Shown here piece by piece: positions 9,797 to 19,159 of a DNA stretch of 64,000 nucleotides. A program made the translations under genes and the position numbers. This DNA is from Thraustochytrium sp. TN22 (lineage: Eukaryota; Sar; Bigyra; Thraustochytrida; Thraustochytriidae): positions 1 through 64,000 of the forward strand of contig JABLUY010000203.1 of the NCBI GenBank assembly GCA_013306675.1. The letters are read 5' to 3'. A model generated the notes under the pieces. It was not told the origin of the DNA and did not search any database. It saw only the letters and a list, made by a program, of their open reading frames with translations. The stretch's first letter is position 1. Each line of letters starts with the position of its first letter.

Positions 9797-12700
9797 TCAG
9801 GCACGGAGCTTGGCACGCTTGGTGCCGGGCGTGGCAGCGCCCTCAGCCTCCGCAGCTGCCTTCTGTTTGGTGCCGCCGTTGGCGGAGGTGCCAGCGGTCT
9901 GCGCAAGCGCGTCCTCGAGTTGCTGGACGCGCTGCTGGAGCTGCAGGCGTGCTGCGCGTTCAAGGCCCAGCATGGTCGCGAGCTGCTCGTTCTTGGCCTT
10001 GAGGTTGCGGTTGACCAGGCGGTACTCGGCCGCAAGCCGCATCTCGCCGAGCGTGGGGACGGCGCCGGTGCCGTCGGCGACCTCGAAGCCGTCCAGCGTG
10101 CGCGCCACGGCGTCGCGCAGCATGGCGGTGCTGCGCAGCGCCGAGCGCAGCACCATGCTCTGGTTCTCGAGCATCTCGTCGAGGGACTGCCGCGAGGGCG
10201 GCAGGTGCGCGTTGAAGCCGCCGGCAGACTGCGCGGCCGCCAGCAGCGCCGCGGCGATGCCGTGCGCTTCCTCGCGCACCGGGCGCGCGCCCGGGTCCGC
10301 CACATGCTTGGCCGCCGCAAAGGAGGAGTTCTCCAAGAAGCGCTCCCACTCCTCGATGGAGCGGCGCTTCGGCACGGGCCGCGGCGCGTCCGGCTGCTTG
10401 CCGCTCACCACGACACTGGGAAAGAGCGCGCCGGCGGCCCACGGGTTGGCCTCGGCCTCGGCCGCGGACGGCGCACCGGCGCCATCGCCGCTCCCGCTCC
10501 CGCTCCCGCTCCCGCTCCCGCTCCCAAAGAGATCCGCGACGCGCTGCTCGGCGTCAGCAAGGGGCCGGGAGAGCGTGGCGTGCGCGTGCGTGAGCAGCAG
10601 AGGTAGCGTGGCGGCGGCCTCCTTGATGAGCGCGCTGCAGCCGCCAAAGATGGCGCCCACCAGGCCGGCCACCGCGTTCACGTCGCTCGCAAAGCTGGCC
10701 CAGGTGCGGTACTCGAGGCGCCACACCTTGTCGCGCACGTCGAGCAGGTTGCGCGGGCCGCCGCGGCCACGCGCCGCCTCCAGCGCGGACCGCCCCGACA
10801 GCGGCACGTGCGAGGTGTCGAGGTCCTCCACAAATATCCTGCACAGGCGATCGTGCACGTTCACGACGCGCGACCACACGCGGTGCAGGAGCACGGCGAG
10901 CTGCACCAGCGGCGACGGCTCCTGCCCCGCGCCGTCCAGCGAGCCGCCCACGCAGTGTACGCACTTGAAGTAGCCGCGGCGCGTGGGCCGCACAATGGCT
11001 TGTGGCGTCTGGTGCGCGTGCCCGTCAAAGACCGGCCGCGCGGCGCGCGAGTGCCGCGTGCACAGGCTCGTCGGGCACGTGGCGCACCGCGTGAACCCGT
11101 CCACCGGGTCGGACCCGGTGCGCTCCAGGCGCGCCGGCGGCGTGGCCGGCGTCGCCTGCCCGCCGTCCAACGCCACGGGTCCCTTGATCGACGCCAGCGA
11201 CGGCGGCAGGGGCGGCAGCGCTGTCAGCCGCTTGCGCCCCAGGTTCTGCGTGCCCGGCCCGTGCGCGGCCGGCTCCTCGCCGCCCGCGCCCGCGCCCGCG
11301 CCCGCGCCGGCCGCCGCGTTGCCGCGGGACCCGGACGAGAGCCACGAAACCAGCGAAGAGGTCGACGACGACCCCGCCGAGGCCGTCCCGTTTGCCGTCC
11401 CATGCCTGCCTGGCCTGCCAGACGCCGACGACTTGGTCGACGCCGGCGGCGCCGGCCGGTCGCCCTCGCCCAGGCCGCACACGCCGCACGTGTGCCACGG
11501 GCAAAACCACGTCTTGTCCTCCTCCTCAGCGCCGTCTTCCTCGTCGTCACCCGCGCTCAAGCCCTCCAGCCCGCGCAGGCAGTACTTGTGGTACGCCTTC
11601 GGACAGCTAGGGAAATCACACATGAGCAGCGTGCCGCCGTCCTTGCACACAAAGCACAAGTCCTCATGCTCGTCCGTCGAGTCCACGCCGCCAGAGCCCG
11701 CTGCAGCGCCCGAGGCGGCCGCCGACCCCGAGGCACCGGCGGCGGCGCCGGCCGCCGCCGTCGCCGCCGCGGCTGCAGCCGCCGTCCCGCCGGCGGCCGC
11801 CAGCGAGGATGACCGCCGCGCGCTCGGCACGGGCGTCGAAGCCGAGGCCGCGCCGCTTGAGGTCGCGGCCGCGCCGCCCAGGCTCAGCGTGAGCTGGCCC
11901 TTGGCGTCGGCGCCGTTGCGCCGGTCGGCCAGCGGCGGCTTCTTGCGCGCCGAGTCGCGCTGCGTCGCGGCCTTGATGGCGCGCTTCAGCGCGCGCGCCT
12001 CCTGGTCGCGCCGCCACTTGACTGTGTTGGGCGCCTGCTTGACGCACGAGGCGCAAAACCACACGGGCTCCAGCTCGTTGCCGATCGCGTTCGCCATTGT
12101 CCCGGCCTTTTCCGTGCACCGCGCGTGCACTGCGCCCAGGCACCGGACGCACGTGAGGCCCTGGTCAGAGCCCGGCTCCACCGCCTGCCGGACCGGCGCC
12201 AGCTCCACAGCCTTGGAACACACACTGCAGTCCAGGACGGGCCGCAGCGCCGCGCGCTGCTGCAGCACCACCTCATCGGCCATTTCCAGCCCCATGAAGA
12301 ACTGCGTGCCGTTCTTCTTGCGCGAGTACTTGTCGAAGTTCTCCGAGTACGGCTGCATCTCAGCGTCCTTGACCAGGCCCTTGGTGTTGCTCCCCAAAAA
12401 GACCACGGCCGTCACCGGCCCGTTCTTGCCCGCCTTCTCAAAGTCCACGCCGTCCTTGTCCTTCATCACCTGCACCTCCTCCTCCGTGCACTTGACCGAC
12501 GGCCAGTACGGGTGGTTGAAGCACTTGGTCCAGAAGATCACGCCCTCGTACGGGTCCTTCTCTTCCGTCGACGACATGCGTGGCAGCGGCGCGCCCGGCA
12601 CGCCCGCCTCGTTTTCCTGCCGGTAGTCAATGAAGTTCTGCGGCCGCGACCGGTTGCGCTTCGGCCGCGCCGCGCCCTCCGCGCCCTCTGCGCCGCCCGG

Positions 12701-12859
12701 CGTCGCCGGCGAGGCGGCCTCCGCGCCCGCGCTCGTAGCTGCTGCGCCCGACGACGACATCCCGGAGTCCGACCGGTTCATCAGCCCCGGCCCGCGGTAC
12801 AGAAGCGGGTACCGCTTCCCGTCCGCGCCCACGCGGTACGCCTTGGACTCGCCGCCCAT
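9797..12859 (-). CDS. PWWP-PHD-C5HCH chromatin reader, NSD-like module without SET
   Basis: 1020 residues from the ATG at 12859. About 105-200 is a PWWP domain (VIFWTKCFNHPYWPSVK, then VVFLGSNTKGLVKDAEMQPY). About 213-270 holds a Cys/His cluster (CSVC, CVRC, HARC, CASC) resembling a PHD or related zinc finger. About 405-460 is a PHD finger (CFVCKDGG, MCDFPSCPKAYHKYC, WFCPWHTCGVCG) of the type found in NSD methyltransferases. CATCPTSLCTRH near 598 looks like the second half of the C5HCH finger that follows that PHD in NSD proteins, here separated by a long Gly/Ser/Ala insert. About 650-740 weakly resembles a bromodomain, and a coiled coil lies near 950-995. No SET domain is visible, so it is read as a nuclear histone-methyl reader and scaffold. 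The frame continues upstream to 13330 through a CAG repeat, which is probably leader. Confidence 0.82.
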   Translation of the reverse strand: MGGESKAYRVGADGKRYPLLYRGPGLMNRSDSGMSSSGAAATSAGAEAASPATPGGAEGAEGAARPKRNRSRPQNFIDYRQENEAGVPGAPLPRMSSTEEKDPYEGVIFWTKCFNHPYWPSVKCTEEEVQVMKDKDGVDFEKAGKNGPVTAVVFLGSNTKGLVKDAEMQPYSENFDKYSRKKNGTQFFMGLEMADEVVLQQRAALRPVLDCSVCSKAVELAPVRQAVEPGSDQGLTCVRCLGAVHARCTEKAGTMANAIGNELEPVWFCASCVKQAPNTVKWRRDQEARALKRAIKAATQRDSARKKPPLADRRNGADAKGQLTLSLGGAAATSSGAASASTPVPSARRSSSLAAAGGTAAAAAAATAAAGAAAGASGSAAASGAAAGSGGVDSTDEHEDLCFVCKDGGTLLMCDFPSCPKAYHKYCLRGLEGLSAGDDEEDGAEEEDKTWFCPWHTCGVCGLGEGDRPAPPASTKSSASGRPGRHGTANGTASAGSSSTSSLVSWLSSGSRGNAAAGAGAGAGAGGEEPAAHGPGTQNLGRKRLTALPPLPPSLASIKGPVALDGGQATPATPPARLERTGSDPVDGFTRCATCPTSLCTRHSRAARPVFDGHAHQTPQAIVRPTRRGYFKCVHCVGGSLDGAGQEPSPLVQLAVLLHRVWSRVVNVHDRLCRIFVEDLDTSHVPLSGRSALEAARGRGGPRNLLDVRDKVWRLEYRTWASFASDVNAVAGLVGAIFGGCSALIKEAAATLPLLLTHAHATLSRPLADAEQRVADLFGSGSGSGSGSGSGDGAGAPSAAEAEANPWAAGALFPSVVVSGKQPDAPRPVPKRRSIEEWERFLENSSFAAAKHVADPGARPVREEAHGIAAALLAAAQSAGGFNAHLPPSRQSLDEMLENQSMVLRSALRSTAMLRDAVARTLDGFEVADGTGAVPTLGEMRLAAEYRLVNRNLKAKNEQLATMLGLERAARLQLQQRVQQLEDALAQTAGTSANGGTKQKAAAEAEGAATPGTKRAKLRA

Positions 12860-13001
12860 GTTTGCGACGCTTTGCAGAGGCCCGCTAGGCCTGCACCCGG
12901 CGCCTGCAGCGACCACCCAGAAAATTTCACGGCCTGCACGAGCTCCTCTGCGTCCTCCTCGCGGCCTTCCGCTCCGCCGCTCGCCGCTGTGCCCGCGTCC
13001 T

Positions 13002-13003
<2 letters not shown>

Positions 13004-13064
<61 letters not shown>

Positions 13065-13072
13065 TGCTGCAG
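13004..13072 (-). repeat. CTG/CAG trinucleotide repeat upstream of the PWWP gene
   Basis: Nineteen uninterrupted CTG units, then TTG and two more CTG, on the plus strand (CAG on the coding strand). It begins about 145 bases upstream of the start codon at 12859 and would lie in the 5' leader or promoter. Confidence 0.95.
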
Positions 13073-14988
13073 CCGTGGCCGCCGCGAGCGGCCGCCGCTG
13101 CAGCCGCCGCTGTCGCTGTCGCCGCCGCGCCGCGCGCCGGTCCGTAGCCGCCGCGACGCTGCCTGCAACCGCCCGCTCGCCGCCGCCGCCCGCCGCCGCC
13201 GCCGCCGCCGCTCCCGCCCGCGCGCGCGCAGCCGCCAGTTGGGTTTGCCGGCGGCGGCGGCGGCGAGCGGCGCCGCCGCCGTCGCCTTCAACCACCGCCG
13301 CCAAAGCCGCCGCGTGGGGCGCGGGCCCACGGCGGCGGTGGGCCCGCACGGCGGCGGCCGGCGCGAATTGGCCTCGGCGCGCTCCTCGTCTCAACGCCGC
13401 TTTTGCCGCGCTTTTCCGAGCCCGAGCCCCACTCGTACCTGGCGACCTCCTCGCCGGCCGAGTACGCGCGCGCCAGCGCCGTCCAGGGCGACCTCAGCGA
13501 GGTGCTCGGCGAGGGGGACAAGACGGGCACGAGCGGGAGGAGGACGACGCGGCCGACGTCCAGGAGCTCCTTTTGCGGCGTCGAGGCCGGATGCAGCAAC
13601 GCGCGGACTCGGAGGTCGTCGTGGCGGGGAAGATGGTCGTCCGGGTCGTGCTGGTGGACCTTGTGTGCTCGTGGGTACGAACGCGGAGGGCGTGACGTGC
13701 GTGGGGCGCTGGATGATGAGGAGGGATCCGTGTGGCTGCGGTCTCTGCGAGGAGGTCTCTGCGAGGAGGGCTGCAGGGACTCCAGCGGACGCGCTAGCAT
13801 GGCTGATCTCCACGCCACTGGCTGCGGATACGGATTTCGACGCACGCAGTCAAGTATCATCATCTGCGACCGCCGCCAAGCGCTGATCATGACAAAAAGG
13901 ACGACGCGCGCTAGCTGCATGGAGGCGCGTGGACCATGTGCTGCATCGCGTCTGTCTGTCCATGCGCGCTGCTGGTCCTTTCGCTTTGCTGAGAGAAGTC
14001 TCATGCGCCTATTTTGATGTCGAGGAAACCCGGCTGGAGGAGTCTGATGGCAGTAGGGTGGCAGTTGGATCGCAATCAAAGCACGTCACAGCGCGCGCGT
14101 TCGCCAGAGGCACTAATTCTCGGGCAGATATCGAAGAGAAGAAGTTGGGCAAACACATGAAAACAGAGGTGCCGGTAGACAGAGGTAGACGGAGCGACAC
14201 ACAGACTGAGACAGATTTGACACAGATGTTCATCTCGCGGACACAAAGTGAAACAGCGCTCACTCCGCAAATCGCCTGCAACAAAGAGCCCTCGTCCCAG
14301 GGAAACGCCAACCTCACCTCGCATCTCAACGCATGCGAAATGGAAAGCATGTTCCAGGTTTTGTGAAGTCCGCTTCGGTCCAGCGCTTTCAAGAAAAGCA
14401 GAACCAAAGGAAAGGAGGTGCCACCACTTGCAGTCTCAAGAGAGCCGCGTAAAAAAGGCCGTAGGCCAAGTCAGCGCACGACTCAGCCTCATTCACCTGT
14501 TGAGCTTGAGTTGCAGTTTGACAAACTCACTAACTTGTTTAGCTTGAGTCGCCGTCTAACACAGACGGAGGTGCCAGGTACACGAGCCTGCTTCGCTCAA
14601 GCTTCGATCGTTTCGCAGGCAAGCATTCCTGACGTGAGCTTCCGCACTGTCCAAATGCGCCCACCGTCGACTCTGCGCCAATCAACCTTCTCGGTGGCGA
14701 TCTTCTCCTTCCTCTCATTCCCTCTCCTCCTCCTCCGCCTCCTCCTCCTTTGGAGAGCCTCCTGGTCGTGCTCGCCGTGGACGAGCTCGCCGTGGAGCGT
14801 GACCCCCAGCTCTGGTCATGCTCTTCAAATTAAGAAGCTCTGGCGGGACGCCAGGTTCCTGCTTCTCGATCCTGCTTCTCGAAGAGCCGCCCAACAAGCC
14901 CAGGAGCCTGTGAACCTGAGGCCGGGGTCGTGGTGGTCGTCGTGGAGGTCGTCGTGGTCGCCGAGGTGGTCGTCGTGCACGCTCCAGC

Positions 14989-15001
14989 CTAGCTAGCTAG
15001 C
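14989..15001. promoter_or_regulatory. CTAGCTAG cluster just before the Sel1 gene
   Basis: CCTAGCTAGCTAG followed by GCGAGCGAGCGAG, 46-58 bases upstream of the ATG at 15047. It is one of many similar clusters in the gaps of this window. A role in transcription start is inferred only from its position. Confidence 0.35.
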
Positions 15002-15046
15002 GAGCGAGCGAGCAAACCTGAAAGCGGCGGGCCGGGGCCAGAGAGA

Positions 15047-16444
15047 ATGCTGCGCGCGGCGGCGGCGGCGGTGGGCGGCGGCGCGCGGCGGCTGCGGGCG
15101 GCGGGCGTCGCGCGCGGGCTGGCGTCGAACACGAGCGCGCCGGGCGGCGGGCATGAGGGCATGACGGCCGCGGAGCGCGCCGTGGAGGAGGCCGTGGACC
15201 TGCTGCAGCGCGGGCGGCGGCGCAACCTGGCGATGCAGAAGCTGCGCGGCGCGGCCAACGAGGGCCTGGTCGCGGCGCAGCGCGTGCTGGGCCAGACGCT
15301 GCTGCAGGAGAGCCTGGACGAGGAGGCGAGGCTGCGGCGCGAGGCGACAGAGTCCGGCGGCAGCTTGCGCGGCGTGCTGGAGGAGCTCGTGCCGGCGCTG
15401 GACCACCGGGGCGTGCCGACGGGCGGCTCGCGCAGCGCGGAGGAGACCAAGCTGGAGATTCTGCGCATCCGGAACCGCAACCGGACGGCGAGCGCTGGCG
15501 CGCCCAAGAGCCCGGCCGATACGCGGCGCGAGGGCCTCGAGTGGCTGCTAACGGCGGCGGCACGCGGCAACACGGACGCCATGGTGATTCTGGGCAACGC
15601 GTGGTTCCACGAGGAGGAGCACCGGACGGCGATGGAGCGCGGCATGGGCATCTCGGCGACGGACGCGCTCGCGTTCTACCGCGAGGCCTGCGACGCTGAT
15701 CCGCCGCACCCGGACGCGCTGTACAACCTCGGCACGCTGTACTACGACGGTGTGCCGGGAGTGCTGGAGGCGGACGGCCGCGAGACGGTCCGACTGATTC
15801 GCAAGGCGGCCGAGGTGTGCCACGACGCGAGCGCGCAGTACTGGCTCGGGCAGTTCCTCATGGGCGGCGACCCGCGCGTCGACCCTGACTTCGAGGGCGA
15901 TCCGGAGGAGGGCCTTGGCTTCATCTTGGACGCCTGCGACCAGGGCCACCCCAAGGCGCAGCTGTATGCGGCGCAGTACTTTGCGGACGACCCGGACACG
16001 GTGCAGGCGGCCAAGAAGTTCCTCGAGGCGTCTGAGGCGCAGGAGGACTCGGACGCGCTCTTCTTCTGCGGCACACTTTGCATGCAGAGCGAGGGCAGCG
16101 AGCTGCTCGGGACGCACGGCGTGGACCACCCGCGCGCGTTGCGGTACTTTGAGCGTGCTGCCGTGGCCGGCAACGCCGATGCGGCGCTCTCGGCCGGCGC
16201 CATGCACTACAACGGGCTTGGGACGCCCGCGAACCCGTTTGAGGCGTACCGCGCTTACGAGCTGGCCGCCAGCCTCGGGTCGCTCGACGCCTACCGCAAC
16301 ATCGCCAGCATGTATCTCCGGGGGGAGGGCCCCTTGGAGCAAGACCCAGACGCGGCGCGCGAGATTCTCGAAGCGGTTGCACGCATCGAGCAGGAGCGCG
16401 CAGCGGACGGCGATGCGGACGGCAACGGGGGCACCAGCGCATGA
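15047..16444 (+). CDS. Sel1-like repeat protein, probable mitochondrial leader
   Basis: 465 residues. The N terminus (MLRAAAAAVGGGARRLRAAG) is rich in Ala and Arg without acidic residues for about 35 positions, like a mitochondrial presequence. From about 45 onward there are Sel1-like repeats, short TPR-related helical pairs: EGLEWLLTAAARGNTDAMVI, DALYNLGTLYYDG, ASAQYWLGQFLMGG, ALRYFERAAVAGNADAAL and SLDAYRNIASMYLRGEG. Sel1 repeats are protein-protein adaptors; the partner and pathway cannot be read from the sequence. An AATAAA signal lies 12 bases after the stop. The start is the first ATG of the frame, 46 bases after a CTAG-rich cluster. Confidence 0.85.
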   Translation: MLRAAAAAVGGGARRLRAAGVARGLASNTSAPGGGHEGMTAAERAVEEAVDLLQRGRRRNLAMQKLRGAANEGLVAAQRVLGQTLLQESLDEEARLRREATESGGSLRGVLEELVPALDHRGVPTGGSRSAEETKLEILRIRNRNRTASAGAPKSPADTRREGLEWLLTAAARGNTDAMVILGNAWFHEEEHRTAMERGMGISATDALAFYREACDADPPHPDALYNLGTLYYDGVPGVLEADGRETVRLIRKAAEVCHDASAQYWLGQFLMGGDPRVDPDFEGDPEEGLGFILDACDQGHPKAQLYAAQYFADDPDTVQAAKKFLEASEAQEDSDALFFCGTLCMQSEGSELLGTHGVDHPRALRYFERAAVAGNADAALSAGAMHYNGLGTPANPFEAYRAYELAASLGSLDAYRNIASMYLRGEGPLEQDPDAAREILEAVARIEQERAADGDADGNGGTSA

Positions 16445-16455
16445 TTCAGGTACTA

Positions 16456-16461
16456 AATAAA
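16456..16461 (+). terminator. AATAAA polyadenylation signal of the Sel1 gene
   Basis: AATAAA occurs 12 bases after the stop codon at 16444, in an AT-rich patch. It matches the general eukaryotic poly(A) signal. Confidence 0.5.
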
Positions 16462-16738
16462 AATGCCAAGGCTGTTCGTGCGGCGCGAGCTCGAATGAGG
16501 TCTTTTCTTCACCGAGTCCTGCACAGGTAAAGTGGCGCGCCTCTTTGTTGCAGAGACTCCCTCTTGCACGCGCTTCGTTCTCGCTTCTTCTTTGGATGCG
16601 ACTTGTTGCGCATCGCGCTGGCGCGAACACGAAAGAGATGATTTCTTCTAAAGTAGAGCACAGGTGAGCAGCTAGCTGTCAAGAAGCGCGCTTCCTACGC
16701 CTCTTGCGCTTCTTGTTGTTGCTGTTCGAGATACCGCG

Positions 16739-17743
16739 TCAGCGTTTCTTCTTCAGACGCGCCTTGTACGCCTCTAGCTTGTTGCGCAGCGCGCTGGAAC
16801 CGGCGGGAGGCTGTCCAGCGGCCGACTCGGCGTCGCTTCCTTCTTCGTCGCCCTCGTGAGCGTTGCCTTTGGCACCGCCCTCAATGCGCTTGGTGTTGAC
16901 GTGGACGTCGGGGAAGTTGTAAAAGACGCACGTGTAGCGGTCACCGGTAAAGGGCGCCGTGTAGTGCGTCTGCTCGGCGCCGTAAAAGGCGAGCCAGCGG
17001 CGGCGCAGGGAGTGCGTCTTGAAGTTGCGGCCGGCGCGCGCCTCGGCGACCGTGTCGGGCGGTGGCTTGGCGGTGCGCGGGCCGACGACGAGCTCGCCGC
17101 CCTCGTAGTCGCCGAAGCCAATGATGTAGGACATGCCGCTGTTGCCGCGGTCGCGGTGCGCCTTGCACCGCAGGTTCTTGTTGATGGTGATGTTGGTGAA
17201 CTTGTGGTCGGGGTCAAACTTGGCCATGAGCTCGCACAGCAGGCGGTAGAGCTCGGGGTTCTGCTCGGTCCAGAAGCTGGGGCGGCGCTCCGGGTCCTTC
17301 ATGTTGGGCCCGAGGATGAACGACATGCAGAAGGGCTTGCCGCGCGCGCTCTTGGGCGCGTCCTCGGGCAGCACGTTGAGGCGCGACGTGTTGACGACCC
17401 TGGCCCAGTCCACGGCCCGCAGGGCGGCCAGCACGGCGTCGTGCTCCGCGCGGCTCACCTCCGTGCCCGCCGCCGCGCCGCGCCGCGCGCGCGCCGCGGG
17501 CCGCGCGCCCGCCGCCCCGCGCGCGCGGCCGTCCCTGGCCGCCGCCGCCGCCACCGCCCTCGGGCTGGCCGCCGCCGCGGTCGGCGCGCGCGCTTGGCGC
17601 CCGCGCCCGGGGGCGGGCGCGCCGCCGCGCGCGCGCGCGCTTGCGCCCGGCCTGCGCGCGCGCTGCAGGGCGGCCGGCCGGGCCGGGCCGGCGGGGCGGA
17701 GGAGTCCTTCCGATATGGGCATGAGCAGGACGCTGATGATCAT
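16739..17743 (-). CDS. Fe(II)/2-oxoglutarate dioxygenase, TET/JBP-like
   Basis: 334 residues from the ATG at 17743 (a second ATG at 17722 gives 327). Residues 10-95 are Ala/Arg/Pro-rich. The catalytic core (about 100-282) carries the double-stranded beta-helix motifs: iron ligands His196 and Asp198 in CKAHRDRGNSG, then MSYIIGFGDYEGGELVVG, the distal His260 in AEQTHYTAPFTGDRY, and Arg269, the likely 2-oxoglutarate anchor. The spacing and the NSGMSYIIGFGDYEGGEL block resemble the TET/JBP group, which oxidises methylated pyrimidines in DNA or RNA; other 2OG oxygenases cannot be excluded. The C terminus ends in KARLKKKR, a possible nuclear signal. The gene is divergent from the CBS gene across 309 bases, so the two may share a promoter. 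Confidence 0.8.
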   Translation of the reverse strand: MIISVLLMPISEGLLRPAGPARPAALQRARRPGASARARGGAPAPGRGRQARAPTAAAASPRAVAAAAARDGRARGAAGARPAARARRGAAAGTEVSRAEHDAVLAALRAVDWARVVNTSRLNVLPEDAPKSARGKPFCMSFILGPNMKDPERRPSFWTEQNPELYRLLCELMAKFDPDHKFTNITINKNLRCKAHRDRGNSGMSYIIGFGDYEGGELVVGPRTAKPPPDTVAEARAGRNFKTHSLRRRWLAFYGAEQTHYTAPFTGDRYTCVFYNFPDVHVNTKRIEGGAKGNAHEGDEEGSDAESAAGQPPAGSSALRNKLEAYKARLKKKR

Positions 17744-17806
17744 CACCGGCAGCTCATGAGGGCAGACCGCGAAGCGCGGCTCCCAGGCAGGTCTCCTCGC
17801 GCGCGC

Positions 17807-17841
<35 letters not shown>

Positions 17842-18052
17842 TCGCGCGAGGCCCGGTCGGCCGCGCCCCCGCGCGGGCGCTGCGCCGCGGCGGCGAGGCG
17901 AGGCGAGGCGAGGCGAGGCGAGGCGAGGCGGGCGCGGGCCGCAAGGGCGGCGCGTCCCGGCCGCGCCGTTGCGAGGGAGGCGGAAAGGCGCGCGCGTACG
18001 AGCGAGCGAGCGAGCGAGCGAGAGGGCGAGAGGGCGAGGCCGCGGCGCGAGG
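17744..18052. promoter_or_regulatory. Putative bidirectional promoter between dioxygenase and CBS genes
   Basis: 309 bases between two divergent start codons. It contains a GCGGCG run, a (GAGGC)n array at 17893-17931 and GCGAGCGAGCGAG at about 18000-18022. No TATA box was seen. Confidence 0.45.
17893..17931 (+). repeat. (GAGGC)n pentanucleotide microsatellite
   Basis: Seven or more copies of GCGAG/GAGGC. Similar GGCGA-type runs occur at 29258-29287 and 30314-30339. Confidence 0.9.
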
Positions 18053-19159
18053 ATGGATCTGTTCTCGACCAAGACCGTGAAGGACTTCCCGTTCGACTCG
18101 CGCGCGATCGTGGAGGTGAGCAAGACGGACACGGTGGACGCCGCGTTTCGGCAGCTGGTCAAGCACAAGATCCTGTCGGCGCCCGTGTACGATGAGGAGG
18201 AGGGCAAGTACCTGGGGTTCTTTGATATCACGGACGCGCTGGCGCTCATCTACAGCGTGGATCTGCTGATCTCGGCCATCCCCGACTCGATGCTGCAAAA
18301 GTCGACGGCACTGCGGCTGGCCACCTCCGGCACCGCCTCGCCGGACTGCAGCGAGCTGCTCGTGGGCAGCATCTTCGAGAACGGCGAGGAGGACCAGGAC
18401 CGCGTGGACGCCGGCGCCGCCTGGCACCCGGTCACCGAGGACGCGCCCATGAGCGAGGTGATGAGCCTGCTGGCCACCTCGACGCGGCGTGTCCCGGTGG
18501 TGGGCGAGGACGGCCGCATCAAGAAGATCATCTCGCAGTCGCACGTTACGCACGTGCTCAACGAGCTGCTCAAGGCGATGGAGGCCAAGGGCGAGCCGCT
18601 GCCCGAGGTCTTCTCCAAGACGCCGTCCAACTCGGGCGGCTTCGGCTTGCGTGAGGTCTTCACCGTCGAGTCGGAGACGCAGCAGGCCAAGGAGGCCTTC
18701 CGCATCATCATCGAGAACGGCGTCAGTGCCGTCGGCGTGCTTGATGAGGAGGGCGGTCTGCTCAGCTCCATCACCACCAAGGACATCCGCCTCTTTGGCA
18801 GCATGGAGGACGCCGCGCTCCAGCGCCTCTCCGCGGAGCAGACCAAGCGCACCGAGGGCGAGCAGCAGGTCAGCATCCAGGACGAGGCCGCCAAGGTGCG
18901 CGCCGGCGGCCGCGAGTCCCTCGCGCTCATGGATCTCAACTGCGGCGACTTCGTCTCCATGGTCGAGCTCACTGCCAGCAACAAAGAGGGCATCACGCGC
19001 GCGCCGGCCGTCGTCGTGCAGGTCAACACGCCCATCCGCAAGATGATCTCCAAGCTCGCGCTCACCAAGAAGCACCGCGTCTTCCTTTGCGACGACAAGC
19101 GCCGCCCGGTCGGCATCGTCTCCGTCTCGGACATTGCCAAGCTCCTCGTCACCGCCTGA
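18053..19159 (+). CDS. Four-CBS-domain protein, AMPK-gamma/SNF4-like architecture
   Basis: 368 residues, starting MDLFSTKTVKDFPF. Four CBS motifs form two Bateman pairs: about 20-70 (VDAAFRQLVKHKILSAPVYD, GKYLGFFDITDAL), 130-180 (MSEVMSLLATSTRRVPVVG, IKKIISQSHVTHVL), 200-255 (AKEAFRIIIENGVSAVGVLD, LLSSITTKDIRLF) and 320-366 (ISKLALTKKHRVFLCDD, VGIVSVSDIAKLL). CBS pairs bind adenine nucleotides and sense cell energy, as in the gamma subunit of AMPK/SNF1, which has this four-repeat layout. Whether this is that subunit or a plant-type CBSX protein cannot be settled by eye; no kinase or channel domain is attached. The start directly follows a GAGCGAGC run, and the upstream frame is low complexity. 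Confidence 0.85.
   Translation: MDLFSTKTVKDFPFDSRAIVEVSKTDTVDAAFRQLVKHKILSAPVYDEEEGKYLGFFDITDALALIYSVDLLISAIPDSMLQKSTALRLATSGTASPDCSELLVGSIFENGEEDQDRVDAGAAWHPVTEDAPMSEVMSLLATSTRRVPVVGEDGRIKKIISQSHVTHVLNELLKAMEAKGEPLPEVFSKTPSNSGGFGLREVFTVESETQQAKEAFRIIIENGVSAVGVLDEEGGLLSSITTKDIRLFGSMEDAALQRLSAEQTKRTEGEQQVSIQDEAAKVRAGGRESLALMDLNCGDFVSMVELTASNKEGITRAPAVVVQVNTPIRKMISKLALTKKHRVFLCDDKRRPVGIVSVSDIAKLLVTA

Larger units (their letters stand above)
12860..15046. other. Divergent intergenic region with CTG repeat and possible decayed coding sequence
   Basis: It separates the PWWP gene (-) from the Sel1 gene (+). It contains the CTG repeat (13004-13072) and, on the plus strand around 13406-13886, protein-like stretches in three successive frames (SEPEPHSYLATSSPAEYARA, then EEDDAADVQELLLRRRGRMQ, then GVTCVGRWMMRRDPCGCGL ending at 13886). 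No start codon joins them, so this may be a decayed gene or chance. The rest (14000-14990) is of lower GC and shows no gene. A CTAG cluster sits at 14989-15001. Confidence 0.5.
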
